NCBI GenBank assembly: GCA_036374135.1
Contig: DASUUK010000088.1
Span: forward strand, 1 to 64,000
Reading direction: 5' to 3'
DNA: 64,000 nucleotides
DNA from: Euzebyales bacterium
GTDB taxonomy: Bacteria > Actinomycetota > Nitriliruptoria > Euzebyales > JAHELV01
The position numbers and the translations under genes are program-made. Numbering within the stretch: position 1 is the first letter of the stretch; every line of letters begins with the position of its first letter. Positions 60,913 to 64,000 of the stretch are shown piece after piece. The notes below the pieces were generated by a model. The model saw only the letters and a list, made by a program, of their open reading frames with translations. It ran no database searches and was not told the origin of the DNA.

Positions 60913-61722
60913 ATGGAGCTCGACGCCCCGGTCTGCGCCACCTGCGCGGTCCAGCAGCAACCGGGCGCGCCCCAGGACGTCTGCCCGATCTGCGAGGACG
61001 AGCGTCAGTGGGTGCCGGCCGACGGGCAACGTTGGACCAGCCTGCGCGAGCTCGCCGGGGACGGCCACCGCATCGAGGTGCGCGGGATCGAGCCCGGCGT
61101 GCACGGCGTCGGGGTCATCCCGTCCCTCGGCATCGGCCAGCGCGCATGCCTGATCCGTACCGACGCCGGCAACCTGCTGTGGGACTGCGTCGGCTACATC
61201 GACGACGACGCGGTCACCGCAGTGGGCGACCGCGGCGGCATCGCCGGGATCGCATGCTCGCACCCCCACTTCTACGGCGCGATGGTCGAGTGGAGCCACG
61301 CATTCGACGACGCACCGTTGTGGCTGCCGACCGCCGATAGCGCATGGGTGCAGCGCAATGACACCGCGATCCGGTGGTGGGACGACGAGGCCGAGCCGCT
61401 GCCCGGCATCCACCTCGTGCAGTGCGGTGGCCACTTCGACGGGAGCGCGGTCGCGGTCTGGGACGAGGGCGCGGACGGGGCGGGCGCCGTCTTCGTCGGC
61501 GACACCGCGACGGTCGTCAAGGACCGCACCGTCAGCTTCATGCGCTCCTATCCGAACCTGATCCCCCTGCCCGCGGCGACAGTCCGCGAGGTTGCCGACC
61601 GCGTGACGCGCCACCCGTTCGCGCGCATCTACGGCGGCTGGTGGGACACGGTGATTGCCGCCGACAACGGGCTCGTCGAGCGTTCGGCCGAGCGCTACGT
61701 CCGGTGGATCGAGGGCGGCTGA
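60913..61722 (+). CDS. MBL-fold metallohydrolase with N-terminal zinc ribbon
   Basis: A 269-residue protein. CATCAVQQ and CPICEDERQWV (residues 8-37) make an N-terminal zinc ribbon, followed by an MBL-like fold: IGQRACLIRTDAGNLLWDCVGYID, then GIACSHPHFYGAMVEWSHAF where HPHF replaces the classic HxHxDH, and VQCGGHFDGSAV with VGDTATVV. The variant ligands suggest an atypical metal site. The substrate is unknown; it sits 20 nt behind the thiolase. ATG 60913. Confidence 0.83.
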   Translation: MELDAPVCATCAVQQQPGAPQDVCPICEDERQWVPADGQRWTSLRELAGDGHRIEVRGIEPGVHGVGVIPSLGIGQRACLIRTDAGNLLWDCVGYIDDDAVTAVGDRGGIAGIACSHPHFYGAMVEWSHAFDDAPLWLPTADSAWVQRNDTAIRWWDDEAEPLPGIHLVQCGGHFDGSAVAVWDEGADGAGAVFVGDTATVVKDRTVSFMRSYPNLIPLPAATVREVADRVTRHPFARIYGGWWDTVIAADNGLVERSAERYVRWIEGG

Positions 61723-61808
61723 CCGACCGCAGGACGGCCCGTCGGCAGACGTCAGCCAGTATGGCCCCGCGTGCCGTGGCGGTCGAATGTCGAGCCTGCC
61801 GGCCAGGA

Positions 61809-62063
61809 CTAGGAGCTGCGCTCGAACAAGGTGGCCGCCAGCTCCAACGCGAACGCGACAGCTATGTAGATCACGACGGCGACGACCACGCTCTTCGCGA
61901 ACGATGACAAGGTGCGCCTTCTGAAGGCGGCCACTGCTCCCACCAGCGCGGCGATGAGCAGCAGCGCGAGGATGACGAGCACGATCAGCCCCCACTTACG
62001 GGGGCACGCCGCAGCCGGCCGCGGAGTCGACAGGATCTCGAGCGATACACCACGCGCGGTCAA
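61809..62063 (-). CDS. Small two-helix membrane protein coupled to the acyl-CoA dehydrogenase
   Basis: An 84-residue protein with two hydrophobic helices (WGLIVLVILALLLIAALVGAVAAF and SVVVAVVIYIAVAFALELAATL) joined by a basic turn. A TTG start at 62063 overlaps the acyl-CoA dehydrogenase stop as TTGA, which supports a coupled gene. No better start exists; GTG and ATG starts would be internal or antisense-like. Function unknown. Confidence 0.55.
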   Translation of the reverse strand: MTARGVSLEILSTPRPAAACPRKWGLIVLVILALLLIAALVGAVAAFRRRTLSSFAKSVVVAVVIYIAVAFALELAATLFERSS

Positions 62064-63745
62064 CCCGTGCGCGGCGTCGCCCGGTCGATGATGGGCTCCA
62101 GGTCGAGGCCGGTCGGCAAGGTGCCGTAGAACGCGTGACCACCGGACAAGCGGGTGGCGCACCAGGCATCGGCGACGGCGGTCGGGGCGTGGCGCACCAG
62201 CAACGCCCCCTGCACGACGGCGGCCATGAGCCCGCTCATGCGCCGCGCGCGGTGCTCGACGGCGTCACGGTCCGCCAACTCGGCACGCAACTCCGCAGCG
62301 GCGGCGTCGAGGCGGGCGTCAGCACCGGACGCCGCGTCGACCTCGTCGAGCACCGCGTCGACGGCCTCGGGCGTACGCGCGACGGCCCGCGGCACGTCGA
62401 GCGCCTGGACGTTGCCCGCGCCCTCCCAGATCGAGTACAGCGGGGCCTCGCGGTACAGCCGCGGCATCCCCGATTCCTCGACGTAGCCGTTGCCCCCCAG
62501 GCACTCCAGCGCTTCGGCGACGGCGGTGACCGACCGCTTGGTCGTCGCGTACTTGGCTGCCGGGACGGCCAGGCGCGTGAGCATCCGGTCGTGCTCATCG
62601 CCCGCGGCAGCCCGCCCGAACGCGGCCGCCAGACGCACGGCGACCGCGGTCATCGCCTCCGCCTCGACGGCCAGGTCGGCCAGCACCGCCGTCATCGCCG
62701 GCTGGTCGACGAGCCGGCGCCCGAACGCCCGCCGGTGGCTCACGTGGTGGGCGGCCTGCGCGACGGCGTGACGGGTGGTCAGCGCGGCGCCGATCACGCA
62801 GTCGACCCGTGTCGCCACGACCATCTCGATGATGGTGGCGACCCCGCGGCCCTGCTCACCCACGCGCCACGCGACCGCGTCGGCCAACTCGATCTCGCTG
62901 GACGCGTTCGCCCGGTTGCCCAGCTTGTCCTTCAGCCGTTGCAGTCGGACAGCGTTGCGCGTGCCGTCGGGCAGCACCCGGGGCAACAGGAAGCAGGTCA
63001 ACCCGTCGGGTGCCTGCGCGAGCACGAGGAAGGCGTCGCTCATCGGCGCCGAGCAGAACCACTTGTGCCCGGTCAGCCGCCAGGTGCCATCGGCGGTGGA
63101 ACGCGCGGTCGTGGAGTTGGCACGGACGTCACTGCCGCCCTGCTTCTCGGTCATCGCCATGCCGGCGGTCAGCCCCGGTTTGTCGCCGGGCGCGCGCAGG
63201 TCCGGGTCGTAGTGACGCGACACCAGACCGGGCTCCCACATGGCGGCCAGCTCCGGTTCCCGGCGCAGCGCCGGGACGATCGCATGGGTCATCGACACCG
63301 GGCAACCGTGCCCCAGCTCGGTGTGGCACCAGACGTAGAACCCGGCGGCCCGTGCGGCGTGCTCTGAGCCGGCGGGCACCGATGCGGCTGCCATGTCGCC
63401 GGCCCACGGTCCGCCGGTCAGTCCCGCGTCGACCGCGACCCGCATCAGCTCGTGGTACGCGGCGTGGTAGTCGACCTCGTCGAGACGGTGGCCGTACCGG
63501 TCGTGGGTCCGCAGGCGGGGCGGATTGGCGTCGGCGTCCTGTGCCCACCGTTGCGCGCGGGTGCCGCCGGCCAGCCGTCCGAGCTCGTGCAGATCGTCGA
63601 GGTACCAGGCGGCGCCTTCGCGCTCGACCGCCTCCAGCAGCGGCGGGTAGGCGGCGACGTCCCAGTCGATCAGCGGCGGCGGCTGGTTGCGCACCTCGTG
63701 GGTCGCCCACCCCGGTGGGGTCGCGACGTGTTGATCCGTCGTCAT
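62060..63745 (-). CDS. AidB-like acyl-CoA dehydrogenase
   Basis: A 561-residue FAD enzyme of the AidB branch of acyl-CoA dehydrogenases. AMTEKQGGSDVRANSTTA and HKWFCSAPMSDAFLVLA mark this subfamily, and LECLGGNGYVEESGMPRLYREAPLYSIWEGAGNVQ near residue 420-455 is the C-terminal FAD domain. E. coli AidB is about 540 residues and is linked to alkylation resistance and DNA binding; whether this one is an enzyme, a repair protein or both is not shown. ATG 63745 has GGGAG upstream. Confidence 0.9.
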   Translation of the reverse strand: MTTDQHVATPPGWATHEVRNQPPPLIDWDVAAYPPLLEAVEREGAAWYLDDLHELGRLAGGTRAQRWAQDADANPPRLRTHDRYGHRLDEVDYHAAYHELMRVAVDAGLTGGPWAGDMAAASVPAGSEHAARAAGFYVWCHTELGHGCPVSMTHAIVPALRREPELAAMWEPGLVSRHYDPDLRAPGDKPGLTAGMAMTEKQGGSDVRANSTTARSTADGTWRLTGHKWFCSAPMSDAFLVLAQAPDGLTCFLLPRVLPDGTRNAVRLQRLKDKLGNRANASSEIELADAVAWRVGEQGRGVATIIEMVVATRVDCVIGAALTTRHAVAQAAHHVSHRRAFGRRLVDQPAMTAVLADLAVEAEAMTAVAVRLAAAFGRAAAGDEHDRMLTRLAVPAAKYATTKRSVTAVAEALECLGGNGYVEESGMPRLYREAPLYSIWEGAGNVQALDVPRAVARTPEAVDAVLDEVDAASGADARLDAAAAELRAELADRDAVEHRARRMSGLMAAVVQGALLVRHAPTAVADAWCATRLSGGHAFYGTLPTGLDLEPIIDRATPRTG

Positions 63746-63917
63746 CGGAGCGCTCCCTCGCGTCGGCTCAGTGACGTTCGCCACGGGGCCAGTCTCGCGG
63801 GTGCGGCGTAATCTCACCATGCCGGCCCGCTGGTCGAGGCGTGCGCAGGTCCGCTGCACAACACGCACCCCCGCTCAGTCCCCTCGATGGAGCCGACGCG
63901 TTCCGGCGATCAGAGGA

Positions 63918-64000
63918 TCAGCCGCGGCAGAGCACTTCGCCGTGCACGATCGTCAGCCAGCCGTCGTCGCGGGCGGCCCACCGGTGCCAGGCCTCGGCGA
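63918..64000 (-). CDS. C-terminus of a probable SAM-dependent methyltransferase (partial)
   Basis: Only the last 26 codons are inside the window, ending at 63918 with RWAARDDGWLTIVHGEVLCRG. I recall this W-A-A-R-D/P-D-x-W-x-x-x-x-H-G-E-(V/I)-L ending from class I methyltransferases in actinobacteria, a resemblance that needs confirmation. The rest lies beyond the right edge. Confidence 0.4.
   Translation of the reverse strand, partial: AEAWHRWAARDDGWLTIVHGEVLCRG

Noticed and set aside
1-64000. tRNA, rRNA, CRISPR array, insertion sequence, integrase or phage genes
   Set aside because: Looked for on both strands; no cloverleaf, repeat-spacer pattern, transposase motif or att-like repeat was seen.

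Overview
The window is 64 kb of a very GC-rich (about 70% or more, by eye) chromosome with tightly packed genes on both strands. It most likely comes from an actinobacterium (phylum Actinomycetota). The support is strong G/C preference at third codon positions, a DUF3039 protein (a family I know only from actinobacteria), a translational T-box ahead of a type-2 isoleucyl-tRNA synthetase, and many GTG starts. A deep lineage such as Nitriliruptoria or Acidimicrobiia is only a guess. I saw no tRNA, rRNA, CRISPR array, insertion sequence or prophage. Apart from one decayed transporter the region looks like ordinary core chromosome.

Layout, left to right. 1-9 kb: start of a probable histidine kinase, a drug-type ABC transporter with two permease domains fused, a DUF2064 transferase plus a YfhO-like membrane protein, a cysteine-motif protein of unknown role, and a membrane-anchored binding-protein/VWA fusion. 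9-21 kb: exonuclease, cupin, CBS/DUF294 signalling protein, pgl, a GT2/epimerase envelope-sugar block, two membrane-anchored molybdopterin oxidoreductases, a PIG-V-like mannosyltransferase, a SAM hydrolase and a DUF885 hydrolase. 21-25 kb: zwf-(DoxX-like)-gnd; with pgl these give the oxidative pentose phosphate branch. 25-35 kb: CAP protein, alpha/beta hydrolase, a sulfotransferase-like plus class IV aminotransferase pair, UDP-sulfoquinovose synthase, GtrA, a natural GT-C/GT2 fusion, an epimerase and a GH13 glucosidase, so sugar-nucleotide, glycolipid and sulfur-sugar chemistry are concentrated here. 35-44 kb: YbaK-like deacylase, YkvA, azlCD, a MarR-GNAT fusion with its own operator, DUF4395, a TspO-like protein, two CNNM/CorC proteins and a conserved undescribed envelope protein translationally coupled to them.

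44-54 kb: flavin-type oxidoreductase, quinone oxidoreductase, deoD, a badly decayed Na+/solute symporter, an APC permease, DUF3039, two GNAT proteins, RidA, a helical-repeat protein and a Bax-inhibitor-1 protein. 54-58 kb: T-box riboswitch, ileS and a VOC protein. 58-64 kb: zinc-ribbon protein, then SDR, thiolase, MBL hydrolase and an AidB-like acyl-CoA dehydrogenase, a set that suggests acyl-CoA metabolism, and the end of a probable methyltransferase.

The observations I rank highest are the sulfotransferase/aminotransferase pair next to sqdB, the coupled CNNM-CNNM-581-residue envelope cassette, the MarR-GNAT gene whose operator overlaps its promoter, and a set of TAGNNT -10 boxes that sit 6-8 nt before the start codon and imply leaderless mRNAs. 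None of these is proved to be a new system from sequence alone.
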